NCBI GenBank assembly: GCA_944388765.1
Contig: CALXKA010000005.1
Location: forward strand, 1-50,359
Origin: an uncultured Clostridia bacterium
GTDB lineage: Bacteria > Bacillota > Clostridia > TANB77 > CAG-508
Direction of reading: 5' to 3'
Length of the DNA stretch: 50,359 nucleotides
Within the stretch, counting starts at the first letter, position 1. Each line of letters opens with the position of its first letter. A model generated the notes under the pieces. That model searched no databases. It saw only the letters and a program-made list of their open reading frames with translations, and had not been told where the DNA came from. Both the position numbers and the translations under genes were made by a program. Of this stretch, positions 27,729 to 36,335 are shown one piece after another.

Positions 27729-28284
27729 CTAAACCTTCTTTTTTAAGAAAATAAGATTTGCTCTTCCATATTTTCTTTCATCAATTATATCTATTTGTAA
27801 ACTATTTATTTCTTTTTTTATTTTATCTTTTTGATCTGTTTCTATTATTATTATACTATCTGTTTGTAATTTTTCCTTTTCTAATAGCAACTTTATAGCT
27901 ACACATGCATAATTTGTTTTATATGGCGGATCTAAATATATTATATCTAATTTGTCCTCTATTTTAGATTTTATAACATCCTCAAAATTCATTTGATGAA
28001 TTTCTATTTTATCTTCAAATTTAGTCTTTGCTACATTCTTCTTTATTACTTGTATTGCTTCTTTATTATTATCACAAAGAATGGCTTTTTTTGCACCTCT
28101 ACTTATTGCTTCTAGTCCAATTGCACCACTACCGTGCAAATAAATCTAAAAAAATACTATTTCTTATTTTTGATTGAATTATATTAAATAATGATTCTTT
28201 TACTCTATCTAATGTAGGTCTTGTATTTTGTCCTTCTAGCGTATATAACTTTGTTCCTCGCTTTTCTCCTGCAATAATTCTCAT
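27729..28284 (-). CDS. rsmD: 16S rRNA (guanine966-N2)-methyltransferase, needs +1 frameshift at a CGG codon
   Basis: RsmD methylates G966 of 16S rRNA with SAM. Seen: MRIIAGEKRGTKL, TRPTLDRVKESLFNII, the SAM motif FLDLFAGSGAIGLEAISRGA (restored), and the catalytic IIYLDPPYKTNY. In the raw sequence GCA is followed by CGG TAG at 28129-28134: the zero frame stops inside the SAM motif after 51 codons. Skipping the C (28134) gives GCA GGT AGT GGT and a protein of 184 residues, the normal size. The start at 28282-28284 has AAAGG nine bases upstream. A broken gene is possible, but the rest of the frame is perfectly kept. Confidence 0.88.
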
Positions 28285-28420
28285 TTTAAAACCTTTCTTT
28301 GATATTATCATTTTATTCTTTTTTTCTATAAAGTCAATAGTATTAATAGAAATGTAACATATATTTAACAGTTCTGTAATATACATCTTTTTATATAACA
28401 TTATCTTTTATATTTTTATA

Positions 28421-28460
28421 ATTTGTGACATCAAATATATATCTATCTGATGCCACAAAT
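28421..28460 (-). terminator. Hairpin after the atypical membrane gene
   Basis: A 13-bp stem (28421-28433 with 28448-28460) with one G-U type mismatch; the T-run on the minus strand is short (TTATAAAAAT). It begins 33 bases after the stop of the 28493-29011 gene and would separate it from rsmD. Confidence 0.55.
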
Positions 28461-28492
28461 ACAGAAACAAGTTTTATAAGATTTGATAGTAT

Positions 28493-29011
28493 TTATTTTT
28501 CTTGATTTTCAGATTGTCTATTTTCTTCCGGTTCTACTTCCTCAAATTCTTTTTCATTTTCATCCTCATCATAGTCTTCTTCATAATCAAAATCTTCATA
28601 ATAACATTCTCTGCCTAATTTAAAACCTATCCATCCTGCTGATAATATTAAAATCACTATAATTAGATATTTAAGATTAGATTTCATTTGATATGATATT
28701 GAAGGATAATCATGGTCAGGATATGTGTCATCTACTGAATCATATAGTAATGTATGACCATCTTTTGATACTAAATAGCTTCCATCAGTATATCTTTCTA
28801 TATGAATATCTAAGTCTGACATAAGATTCATATCCTCTTCATCAAGGCAATAATATTCACAGTTGATCAGCATCTGTCTGATTTCTGCTTTTTCTTCACC
28901 TGAGAAATCAGTAAACATTCCTTGAAAACTCGCTACCAAAGAATACAAAACAATGATAGTAATCACTACCATCAAAATATTTCCTATCCGTAATCTTGTT
29001 TCTTTCCTCAT
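28493..29011 (-). CDS. Membrane protein of unknown function, atypical codon use
   Basis: 172 residues. Two membrane helices, at about 10-32 (NILMVVITIIVLYSLVASF) and 112-130 (LKYLIIVILILSAGWIGFKL), enclose an outer domain of about 80 residues with two cysteines (NCEYYCLDEED). The tail is acidic (EDFDYEEDYDEDENEKEFEE). The base composition is less AT-rich than its neighbours, and it uses AGG, CTG and CGG codons; it holds the only in-frame CGG (codon 8, 28988-28990) not tied to a frameshift. The strong site GAGGAGGAG precedes the ATG. It is bracketed by two hairpins, so it may be a transferred gene. Family not recognised. Confidence 0.7.
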   Translation of the reverse strand: MRKETRLRIGNILMVVITIIVLYSLVASFQGMFTDFSGEEKAEIRQMLINCEYYCLDEEDMNLMSDLDIHIERYTDGSYLVSKDGHTLLYDSVDDTYPDHDYPSISYQMKSNLKYLIIVILILSAGWIGFKLGRECYYEDFDYEEDYDEDENEKEFEEVEPEENRQSENQEK

Positions 29012-29104
29012 TTTACTCCTCCTCGTTAATTAACTATTGAGAATCTTCTAAAACTTGTTTCGAATCATATTTTAACATAGTTATTTTTTCTTTTCAAGCA
29101 AAAT

Positions 29105-29128
29105 AAGACTATCTGGTTTGATAGTCTT
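29105..29128 (-). terminator. Terminator of divIVA
   Basis: A perfect 9-bp stem AAGACTATC / GATAGTCTT with loop TGGTTT, followed by ATTTTG on the minus strand, 23 bases after the divIVA stop. Confidence 0.75.
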
Positions 29129-29151
29129 TATCTTTTGTTAATCTTATATAT

Positions 29152-29607
29152 TTAGTTATCTTCTTTATTAATATCTTTTAATAATTCTAACTGTGAAATT
29201 AGTAATGATTCCATTTTTGCTTTATATATATCAAATTGTTTTTTTACGTCATCTAGTTCTTTCTTTTTTGCAAGTATTTCATTATCTAAATCATTTGCTT
29301 GTTTTTGAGCATTACCTTTTGCTTCATTTATTATTTGGTCTGCTTGTTGTCTTGCGACTTTTTTAACATCTTCTGCTGTTGATTGAGCCATTACAAGTGT
29401 ATTTTGAAGTGTTTCTTCTATTGCTTTATAATGTTCTAAGCTTTTATTTAATTCATCTACTTTACTTCTTAATTCATTTACTTCTTTATAATTTTTAGTA
29501 TAATCTATCGTTAATTCATCTAAGAAATCATCTACTTCTTCAACACTATATCCATTCATCATTTGTTTAGAAAATTTCTTATTTTCAATATCTAATGGTG
29601 TAATCAT
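29152..29607 (-). CDS. divIVA: DivIVA domain protein
   Basis: 151 residues. The N-terminal membrane-curvature-binding segment is MITPLDIENKKFSKQMMNGY followed by SVEEVDDFLDEL, then coiled coil to the end (ELRSKVDELNKSLEHYK, ILAKKKELDDVKKQF). DivIVA marks septa and poles in Gram-positive cells. The ribosome binding site is AAGGAGGAAAGTA. It lies 25 bases after sepF, the usual division cluster order. Confidence 0.93.
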   Translation of the reverse strand: MITPLDIENKKFSKQMMNGYSVEEVDDFLDELTIDYTKNYKEVNELRSKVDELNKSLEHYKAIEETLQNTLVMAQSTAEDVKKVARQQADQIINEAKGNAQKQANDLDNEILAKKKELDDVKKQFDIYKAKMESLLISQLELLKDINKEDN

Positions 29608-29632
29608 TACTTTCCTCCTTATATTGATGCAG

Positions 29633-30121
29633 CTAATTTATTCCGTTATTTTTTAACCAAGATACAGAAAGTTTACTCTTCATTTCTTCTCTTGCCATTT
29701 CATTTGTAATTTCATAATTTGATGGTGCAACTAAGAAAATAGAATTTGATACTTTTTGAATATATCCATCTAATGCATATACTCCACCACTAATAAAATC
29801 TACTATTCTTCTAGCAACATCTTTATTAACGTATTCTAAATTAACTATAACTGATTTTTTCTCTTTTAAGAAACTACAAATCTCATCTGATTGTTCAAAT
29901 GTTGTAGGTTGAGATATAACCATTTTTATAGCATTGCTTTGTGCTTGTGGCATTGATACTACTTTTTCTTTTTCTCTATTTTTTCTTCCAAATAGCTTTT
30001 TATCTTCTACCTCTTCTTCCTCATCTTCATATTCATATACGTTCTCATCATCGTATTCTTCTGGCTCTGCTGAGTCCATTCCAAATAAATCCCATACTTT
30101 GTTCATTAATGCTCCTGACAT
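29633..30121 (-). CDS. sepF: Cell division protein SepF
   Basis: 162 residues. MNKVWDLFGM is the membrane-binding amphipathic N-terminus, an acidic linker follows (residues 20-60), and the SepF fold has VVSMPQAQSNAIKMVISQP, SVIVNLEYVNKDVARRIVDF and GGVYALDGYIQKVSNSIFLV. It tethers FtsZ to the membrane. ATG at 30121 has a strong AGGAGG; ATG at 30106 (MNKVWD), with its own AGGAG and the usual SepF N-terminus, is an equally good choice. It is followed by divIVA. Confidence 0.93.
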   Translation of the reverse strand: MSGALMNKVWDLFGMDSAEPEEYDDENVYEYEDEEEEVEDKKLFGRKNREKEKVVSMPQAQSNAIKMVISQPTTFEQSDEICSFLKEKKSVIVNLEYVNKDVARRIVDFISGGVYALDGYIQKVSNSIFLVAPSNYEITNEMAREEMKSKLSVSWLKNNGIN

Positions 30122-30244
30122 AAAAAAACCTCCTAATTTACTTCCTTTGTTTTGACATACTAAGTATCTACTTTTTTTGCCATATTGTCAATATTTTTTA
30201 CAAATGTAATTTAAACTTAATATTCTTGTAATATTCTTGTAATA

Positions 30245-31525
30245 TTATTCAACTTTACTTAAATCCGGATTTAATATAATTTCATCATATAAAGATATCT
30301 TTTTATATGTATTTATTTCTCCACTTGAAAATCCCAATTCTTTTAGTTCTTCTGTTGTGTATGGCGTAACTATCGAATATTTATCTCCTTGTCTTGTAAT
30401 ATTTACTAAAATCTTACTTAAATACCCAGCTCTATTTCTAACAACATAATTTAAGTCATTTTCTTCTACTATTGCTTTATTTGGAACTTTTAAACCTGTT
30501 TCATCCCACCAAATTAAATCAAAAGAAATTTTCCTATAATTTATAAGTTCTTCTATTTGCTCATTAACCTCTAATATTAATAATACTTCTCCATTTTCTT
30601 CATTTGCTATACTATTAATTTCTGCTGATATTTCTGCGTTATTTGATAACCTAATTTTAACATCATCACCAACTTCGGCTTGTTTTGCCTCCTCAGAAGA
30701 AGATATAGTAGCTATATAACAACAAAAATTATCAATAACCTTTCCTGCTTCTTCACTTGTTGCAACTACTTTTCCTGTTTTTAAATTTAAACTCTCTAAA
30801 AATTCTTTATTAATACTTCCAAAATTATCAGGTGTTAATGTTTCTTCAAGTCCATCAACTTTATATGAAACAATTCCACTCATTGGAGCTGTTACATATT
30901 CTGCACCTGAATTCAACTTACTTTCATATTGTTTTCTTTCTTCAATAAGTTGATTTAAATATGATCCTTTTGGACTCAAATCTCCTGCAATTTTAGCTTT
31001 CTTAGTTACTAAATCATCAATTTCTTTTTTATATTCTGTTAATGTGGTTACATCTGTTATTTTATTAATTTCTTTCAATTTATCGTCTATTTGATCTTCT
31101 AGTGATTTCATATCAGCTGTAAATATTCCTGTATCTTCTGCCATCGCATCTTGTATTTTAGTATCTAATTCTGCTATTTTTTGTTTTAAACTTTCTTCAT
31201 TCGTGCTATAATATCTAAATATATTCTCATCCTTTGATGCTCTCTGTCCTTCTGTTTTTATTTGTTCCATTCCATTTTTATAATTATTTCCTCTGACAAC
31301 AGTTTCTTTTCTTATAACATAACCTATATCAGTTTCTTCCTGATATAAAGTTCCTTCTTCTACTGTAAATACATTTGTTGGTTGTTTAATTAGTAAATAT
31401 ATTGTATATACAACATAAAGAACCACTGCTGTTAAAACAATGTATAATATTATTTTCTTTTTCAATTCAGGTTTTACTTTTATTTTTTTATTTTTATTAT
31501 CTGGTTTCTTTACTTGTTTTTCCAA
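30245..31525 (-). CDS. HlyD-like membrane fusion protein
   Basis: About 426 residues. A short basic cytosolic part, one membrane helix at about 25-45 (IILYIVLTAVVLYVVYTIYL), then an extracytoplasmic part with a beta-lipoyl-like section (VIRKETVVRG ... YVTAPMSGIVSYKVDGLEET) split by a coiled-coil hairpin (residues about 100-210). Such HlyD-like proteins next to sepF are conserved in spore-forming Firmicutes, where their function is not settled. The start is uncertain: TTG at 31525 has AAAGGGTGA upstream; TTG at 31552 is the alternative. No partner ABC gene is adjacent. Confidence 0.75.
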   Translation of the reverse strand: MEKQVKKPDNKNKKIKVKPELKKKIILYIVLTAVVLYVVYTIYLLIKQPTNVFTVEEGTLYQEETDIGYVIRKETVVRGNNYKNGMEQIKTEGQRASKDENIFRYYSTNEESLKQKIAELDTKIQDAMAEDTGIFTADMKSLEDQIDDKLKEINKITDVTTLTEYKKEIDDLVTKKAKIAGDLSPKGSYLNQLIEERKQYESKLNSGAEYVTAPMSGIVSYKVDGLEETLTPDNFGSINKEFLESLNLKTGKVVATSEEAGKVIDNFCCYIATISSSEEAKQAEVGDDVKIRLSNNAEISAEINSIANEENGEVLLILEVNEQIEELINYRKISFDLIWWDETGLKVPNKAIVEENDLNYVVRNRAGYLSKILVNITRQGDKYSIVTPYTTEELKELGFSSGEINTYKKISLYDEIILNPDLSKVE

Positions 31526-31567
31526 TATATTTTTCACCCTTTCTTTTGTCAAATACTTTTTTAAAAA

Positions 31568-32488
31568 TCATAAACTAAACTCATGTAATATAATTTCTAT
31601 ATTTTTTTGTATGCTATCTTCTCCTTTAAGCCATATTGTTTGTTTATTTTTTCTAAACCATGTCAATTGCCTTTTTGCATAATGTCTTGTTTCTTTCTTT
31701 ATTTTTTCTATCATTTCTTCTTTTGTTAAGAATCCTTCTAAATACTCCACAACTTCTTTGTATCCTAACCCTTGCATTGCTGTTGGGAACTTATTATATT
31801 TTCTAGATATTTTTTCAACTTCCTCTATCAACCCTTGTTCTATCATTATATCTACTCTTTTATTTATTCTTTCATATAAAGTTTCTCTATTCCAATTAAG
31901 CGCAAATACTTTATAATCATATTCTACTTCTTTTTTTCTAGATTCTATTTCTTGCTGTGTTTTTGTTTTTCCTGTTGCATGATATATTTCTAAAATTCTA
32001 AGAATTCTTTTTGTATCATTTTTACTTATTTTTTCTACTGCTTGTGGGTCAATTAATTTTGCTTGTTCATATAATTTATCTAATCCTTCTTTTCTAACTT
32101 GTTCTTCTAATTCTTTACGATAATTTTCATCAAATTCAATATTCGGATATTCTATTTCGTAAATCAAACTATCTACATATAGACCTGTTCCACCAACTAT
32201 TATTGGTATTTTTCCTTTTTCTACAATTTCCTTTATAGCTTTTTTTGCATCTATCTTATAATCTGCAACACTATATCTTTCATCTGGTGATACAAAGTCT
32301 AACAAGTAATGTTTTATCCCTTGCATTTCTTCAATAGTTGGTTTTGCTGTTCCTATGTTCATATCTTTATATATTTGCATGGAATCAGCTGAAACTATCT
32401 CACCATTTACTTTTTTGGCAAGTTCAATTGACAAAGCTGTTTTTCCAGATGCCGTTGGACCACATATAACTATCACTTTATCTTTCAT
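31568..32488 (-). CDS. miaA: tRNA dimethylallyltransferase
   Basis: 306 residues. It adds dimethylallyl to A37 of tRNAs reading U-starting codons. P-loop CGPTASGKTALSIELAKK, SADSMQIYKDMNIGTAKPT, IIVGGTGLYVDSLIY, RILRILEIYHATGKT and GLGYKEVVEYLEG are present. It ends in TGA, which shows that TGA acts as a stop codon in this organism. It follows the small membrane protein and mutL, the widespread mutL-miaA order. The ribosome binding site before the ATG is weak. Confidence 0.97.
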   Translation of the reverse strand: MKDKVIVICGPTASGKTALSIELAKKVNGEIVSADSMQIYKDMNIGTAKPTIEEMQGIKHYLLDFVSPDERYSVADYKIDAKKAIKEIVEKGKIPIIVGGTGLYVDSLIYEIEYPNIEFDENYRKELEEQVRKEGLDKLYEQAKLIDPQAVEKISKNDTKRILRILEIYHATGKTKTQQEIESRKKEVEYDYKVFALNWNRETLYERINKRVDIMIEQGLIEEVEKISRKYNKFPTAMQGLGYKEVVEYLEGFLTKEEMIEKIKKETRHYAKRQLTWFRKNKQTIWLKGEDSIQKNIEIILHEFSL

Positions 32489-32538
32489 GTCTAATTTAGG
32501 TATGTTCCCTTTTAGGTCACATCCTTTTTCCTTCCTCC

Positions 32539-32970
32539 TTATTTTTTCAACGATTTATATATTTCCAATATTCCTTCTTGCGTATCTTTCATATATCCAC
32601 ATTCAAATATTAAACATATTAGCAATACTACTAGCCATAATATTATTCTATTTCTTAACTGATTTTTTTCTATTTTTCCTTCTTTTGCATTATCTAATAT
32701 TTTTGCCATTTGTGGTAATAATATGATTCCATTTATTCCTGCAAAAATAGCTACCAATACATTTTTTATTGTTCCTATACTTTCCTCATTTTCGTATTGA
32801 ACTCCATTTTGTGAAATAAAAAATACTATTGTTGTAATTATATATATAACAACTAAACCAATAACAATAAATGCTGCCTTTTTACTTTTCGCTAAGTCAC
32901 CTAAACTTTTCCATGTCCAGGCAATATTTATTAAATATATAACTATTGAAATTATAATTATAAATGCCAT
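32539..32970 (-). CDS. Small four-helix membrane protein, unknown
   Basis: 143 residues with four predicted membrane helices at about 2-18, 33-54, 68-90 and 105-123 (ILWLVVLLICLIFECGY). No family recognised. It sits 12 bases after mutL and before miaA, so it is transcribed with these genes. The short basic loop KEGKIEKNQLRNR lies before the last helix. Confidence 0.6.
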   Translation of the reverse strand: MAFIIIISIVIYLINIAWTWKSLGDLAKSKKAAFIVIGLVVIYIITTIVFFISQNGVQYENEESIGTIKNVLVAIFAGINGIILLPQMAKILDNAKEGKIEKNQLRNRIILWLVVLLICLIFECGYMKDTQEGILEIYKSLKK

Positions 32971-32982
32971 TTTTTCTCCTTT

Positions 32983-35409
32983 TTATTTTCTTGCAAATTT
33001 TCTTTCGATATCATATTTAGTCATTTTTATTACTGTTGGTCTTCCATGTGGACAAGTAAATGGATTTGGTAGTTGTAATAATTTATCCATTAAGCTTTCT
33101 ACTTCTTCTTTTGTTAACGCCATATTTGCTTTTACAGCAGCTTTACATGCAACTGTTGCAATAAATTTTTCTTCTTTTTCTTGTTTAGCTGTCCTTGCAA
33201 CTGTATTTATTTCATCTAATGTCTCTAAAAATAGCTCTTTTGTATCCAAGTCAACACATACAGTTGGTACTCCTGTTAATTTGATTGTATTTTCTCCAAA
33301 CTCTTCTAAACTAAATCCTGCTTGTTCAAACATAGTCATATTTTCTTTTGCTATATCCATTTCTTTATGAGTTAATGTAATTACATCTGGTAAAAGCAAC
33401 ATTTGAGAATCTTTATTAGTATCACTATAATAATTTTTCTTAACTTTTTCATACATAATTCTTTCATGTGCCGCATGTTGATCTAATATATACATTTCAT
33501 TTCCTATTTCCAGAATTATATATGTTTTAAACACAATTCCAACAAATTTATATGTTGGTTTCTTAAATTCCTCTGTTTTTTCAAACATTGATATATTATT
33601 TTTTACTATATCAATTGCATTAACTCTTGCTTCTTCTTTTACTTTTTTATTTTCTTCTTTTTCTTCTGCAATTGGTTTTCTTCCAAACATTTTTGCATAC
33701 ATTTCATTAAAGTCATCTGATACAACTTGTGGATTATTATTTAATTCTTGCATTTTTTCTTTTATCTCTGTAAATTCTTTTTGAACCTCTTCATCTTTTA
33801 TTTCTTCAATTATTTTGTGTGCATCAGTTACTTGTTCTTTATCTTTTTCTATATCAGTTCCTTCATTCTCTTCATTAGATTCTTTAATATCTTCTACTTT
33901 ATCTTCTACTTTATCTTCTACTTTATCTTCTACTTTATCTTCTACTTTTTTATTTTTTTCTTCTATATCGTCTTTACCTTCTTCTAAGTTATATTCTTTG
34001 TTACTCTCCTTTAAAGTTTCAGGCACAATATCTTTTTCTTGTAACTCTTTTTCTATATTTTCTTTCATCTTTCTTAATTGCTCTAAAACATCAGTTGTAT
34101 CTAATGGTTTTTTTTCATAATTAAATTTAGATTCTTCTTTTAATATATCTTTATTTTGGCTTCCTACTTCTTCTTTATTTTCTAAATTTTCATTTTTACT
34201 CTTATATACATCTTCTAATATATTTGTTTTTATTTTACTTTCTTCATCTGTATATTCTTCAATCTGTTTTTCATTTTGTTTTCTAAAAGAAAATAACCCT
34301 CCACTTTGTTGACTTTCTTTCTTAGCTTCTCTTAGATTTTTTAACCTTTCATCAAAACTTAATGCCCTTCTATTTATTGCTGTACTTACTTCTTCACTTT
34401 TAGAAGAATCTACAACTAATTCTCCTTTTAATAAAGTATCTTTTATCGCATGATAGATTGCTTGAAATATTTTATTTTCTTCTTCAAATCTAACTTCTAA
34501 TTTTGCAGGATGCACATTTACATCTACTTTTGCTGGATTCATTTCAATATTTAACACTACAAAACCAAATTTCCCAATTGGGATTAGTCCTTTATAGCTT
34601 TGTTCTGTTGCAGCTGTTAGTGTTTTATCCTTTATATATCTTTTATTAACAAAAAATAGTTGATTTGAACGATTAGATCTTGCGATTTCTGGTTTTCCAA
34701 TCACACCAGTTATATGTATATCTTCATATTTGTAATCTACATCTAATATTGCATTTGCAACATCTTTTCCATATATACTATATATTACACTTTTTAATTC
34801 TCCGTTTCCATTTGTTTGTATAACCGTTTTTCCTGTATTTATTAATTTTATAGAAATATTTGGATTCACTAATGCAATTCTTGTAATTGCATCTTCAATA
34901 TATCCTGCTTCTGTATAATCTTTTTTCAAGAATTTATATCTTACTGGTGTATTAAAAAACAAATTTCTAACAGTAATTGATGTTCCTACTTGACATGCTG
35001 TTTCTTCTTTTTCTAATACATCTCCTGCTTGTACAACTATTTTATATCCAACATCTTGATTCTTCGTTTTTGATATCATCTCTACATTAGCTATTGCTGC
35101 AATACTTGCCAAAGCTTCTCCTCTAAACCCCATAGATGTTATACTATTTAAGTCATCTGCTGACCTTATTTTACTTGTTGCATGTCTTTCAAATGCTATT
35201 TCTAAATCATCTTGTGCTATTCCTTTTCCATTATCAGTTACTTTTATATATGATATTCCTCCATTTTTTATTTCTACTGTTATATTTGTAGCACCTGCAT
35301 CTATTGAGTTTTCTACCATTTCCTTTATAACTGATGCCGGTCTTTCAATTACTTCCCCTGCTGCTATTTTATTTATAGTTAGTTCATCTAGTAACACTAT
35401 ATTTCCCAT
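32983..35409 (-). CDS. mutL: DNA mismatch repair protein MutL (endonuclease type)
   Basis: 808 residues. The GHKL ATPase N-terminus has INKIAAGEVIERPASVIKEM, VTDNGKGI and TSMGFRGEALASIA. The C-terminal dimerisation and endonuclease part has DQHAAHERIMYEKV, the metal motif of nicking MutL proteins, ACKAAVKANMALT, and TCPHGRPTVIKM. The linker of about 300 residues is long, acidic and lysine-rich and includes five exact KVED repeats. Full-length MutL proteins are usually 600-650 residues, so the linker explains the excess. No mutS is in the window. Confidence 0.96.
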   Translation of the reverse strand: MGNIVLLDELTINKIAAGEVIERPASVIKEMVENSIDAGATNITVEIKNGGISYIKVTDNGKGIAQDDLEIAFERHATSKIRSADDLNSITSMGFRGEALASIAAIANVEMISKTKNQDVGYKIVVQAGDVLEKEETACQVGTSITVRNLFFNTPVRYKFLKKDYTEAGYIEDAITRIALVNPNISIKLINTGKTVIQTNGNGELKSVIYSIYGKDVANAILDVDYKYEDIHITGVIGKPEIARSNRSNQLFFVNKRYIKDKTLTAATEQSYKGLIPIGKFGFVVLNIEMNPAKVDVNVHPAKLEVRFEEENKIFQAIYHAIKDTLLKGELVVDSSKSEEVSTAINRRALSFDERLKNLREAKKESQQSGGLFSFRKQNEKQIEEYTDEESKIKTNILEDVYKSKNENLENKEEVGSQNKDILKEESKFNYEKKPLDTTDVLEQLRKMKENIEKELQEKDIVPETLKESNKEYNLEEGKDDIEEKNKKVEDKVEDKVEDKVEDKVEDIKESNEENEGTDIEKDKEQVTDAHKIIEEIKDEEVQKEFTEIKEKMQELNNNPQVVSDDFNEMYAKMFGRKPIAEEKEENKKVKEEARVNAIDIVKNNISMFEKTEEFKKPTYKFVGIVFKTYIILEIGNEMYILDQHAAHERIMYEKVKKNYYSDTNKDSQMLLLPDVITLTHKEMDIAKENMTMFEQAGFSLEEFGENTIKLTGVPTVCVDLDTKELFLETLDEINTVARTAKQEKEEKFIATVACKAAVKANMALTKEEVESLMDKLLQLPNPFTCPHGRPTVIKMTKYDIERKFARK
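33889..33948 (-). repeat. Five exact 12-bp tandem repeats in the mutL linker
   Basis: The unit ATCTTCTACTTT (plus strand) is repeated five times without change and encodes KVED x5. Since the unit is a multiple of three, slippage would change only linker length, not frame. Confidence 0.95.
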
Positions 35410-35599
35410 TTATATTCCTCCAAATTATACCTTTAATCAATTTGATTCATATTATATCATTAGTTTTTTAATTTTTGTATAGTTTTTTAGAATTTTTTTA
35501 TTTTAAACTTTTAAAAAACATCCTTATATATTTTAAAAGAAGTTATTTGAATATTATGTTGTTTTTATTATTACTTTTTTATAAATCTATTTCGATAAA

Positions 35600-35632
35600 A
35601 AAGAGTATTAGTTTTTTATTCTAACACTCTTT
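35600..35632 (-). terminator. Terminator of secD-secF
   Basis: A 12-bp stem AAAGAGTATTAG / CTAACACTCTTT (35600-35611, 35621-35632) with one G-U pair and a T-run on the minus strand, 22 bases after the secF-like stop. The remaining part of the 245-base gap to mutL (35410-35599) shows only A/T-rich sequence. Confidence 0.75.
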
Positions 35633-35654
35633 AAATATATATAATTATTTAATT

Positions 35655-36317
35655 TTATTTCTTGGTTTCTTCTACTTTTTTATTTTCTAATTGTTTTTCA
35701 AACTTCGTTGTCATACCTATCATAGTTAATAGATATACAACTAGTACCATTGGAATAGTTAATCTTCCAAATGGAATTCTAGTAATTGCAATTACACTCA
35801 TTAATATTATTTGTGTTAATATATTTACTCCTATTACTTTTGCAATTACTTTTACACTTCCTAATTTATGATAACGTACTGCCATGTATATTAAAATAAT
35901 AACTGTTGCAATTATAAAAGGTACAACATATGGCATTATTATATCTCTTCCTCTTGTATGTGGAATATTTTCTATTTCTACACTATCTGCTGATAATTCA
36001 GTTCCATATTTCTCATTTATTTTTGTAATCAAATTACTTTTTTCTTCATCTGTAATCTCTTTTGCTATTATACTTATTGTATCTTCAAAAACTTCTACTT
36101 TTTGTATTATCACTTGTTTTCCTGGCATAACTTCATTTGTTATATCCTTTATATCATTTACTTCAAATTCTTGTTCTAAATACAATTCTATTTTCTGTGA
36201 TTTTTCATATTTTAAATCAAAATTAAAACCTTTCGTCCCTATTACTATGATTCCTGCAACTATGATTATTATCATAATTATAATTAATATTTTTGATTTT
36301 ATACTCATATTTTTCAT
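35655..36317 (-). CDS. secF: SecF-like translocase subunit, shortened
   Basis: 220 residues. One N-terminal helix (ILIIIMIIIIVAGIIVIGTK), then GFNFDLKYEKSQKIELYLEQ in place of the usual GINF-GG segment, a small outer domain, then three helices at about 128-147, 158-178 and 184-202. Standard SecF has six helices and about 290-320 residues, so the last two helices seem to be missing. The position 18 bases after secD supports the identity. SecDF pulls exported proteins with proton motive force; whether this short form works is open. Confidence 0.75.
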   Translation of the reverse strand: MKNMSIKSKILIIIMIIIIVAGIIVIGTKGFNFDLKYEKSQKIELYLEQEFEVNDIKDITNEVMPGKQVIIQKVEVFEDTISIIAKEITDEEKSNLITKINEKYGTELSADSVEIENIPHTRGRDIIMPYVVPFIIATVIILIYMAVRYHKLGSVKVIAKVIGVNILTQIILMSVIAITRIPFGRLTIPMVLVVYLLTMIGMTTKFEKQLENKKVEETKK

Positions 36318-36335
36318 ATTCTTTTTTCCTCCTAA

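Noticed and set aside
28129..28401. A longer N-terminus for rsmD starting at 28401
   Set aside because: The conserved protein starts at MRIIAGEKRG (28284) with its own AAAGG site; the upstream residues do not match the family.
33889..33948. CRISPR-like repeat
   Set aside because: The 12-bp units have no spacers and encode KVED in the mutL frame. No CRISPR array was seen anywhere in the window.
33748..34120. Plus-strand open frames opposite mutL and many other genes
   Set aside because: They are low-complexity F/L/S-rich mirror frames of AT-rich minus-strand genes, without ribosome binding sites or domains.
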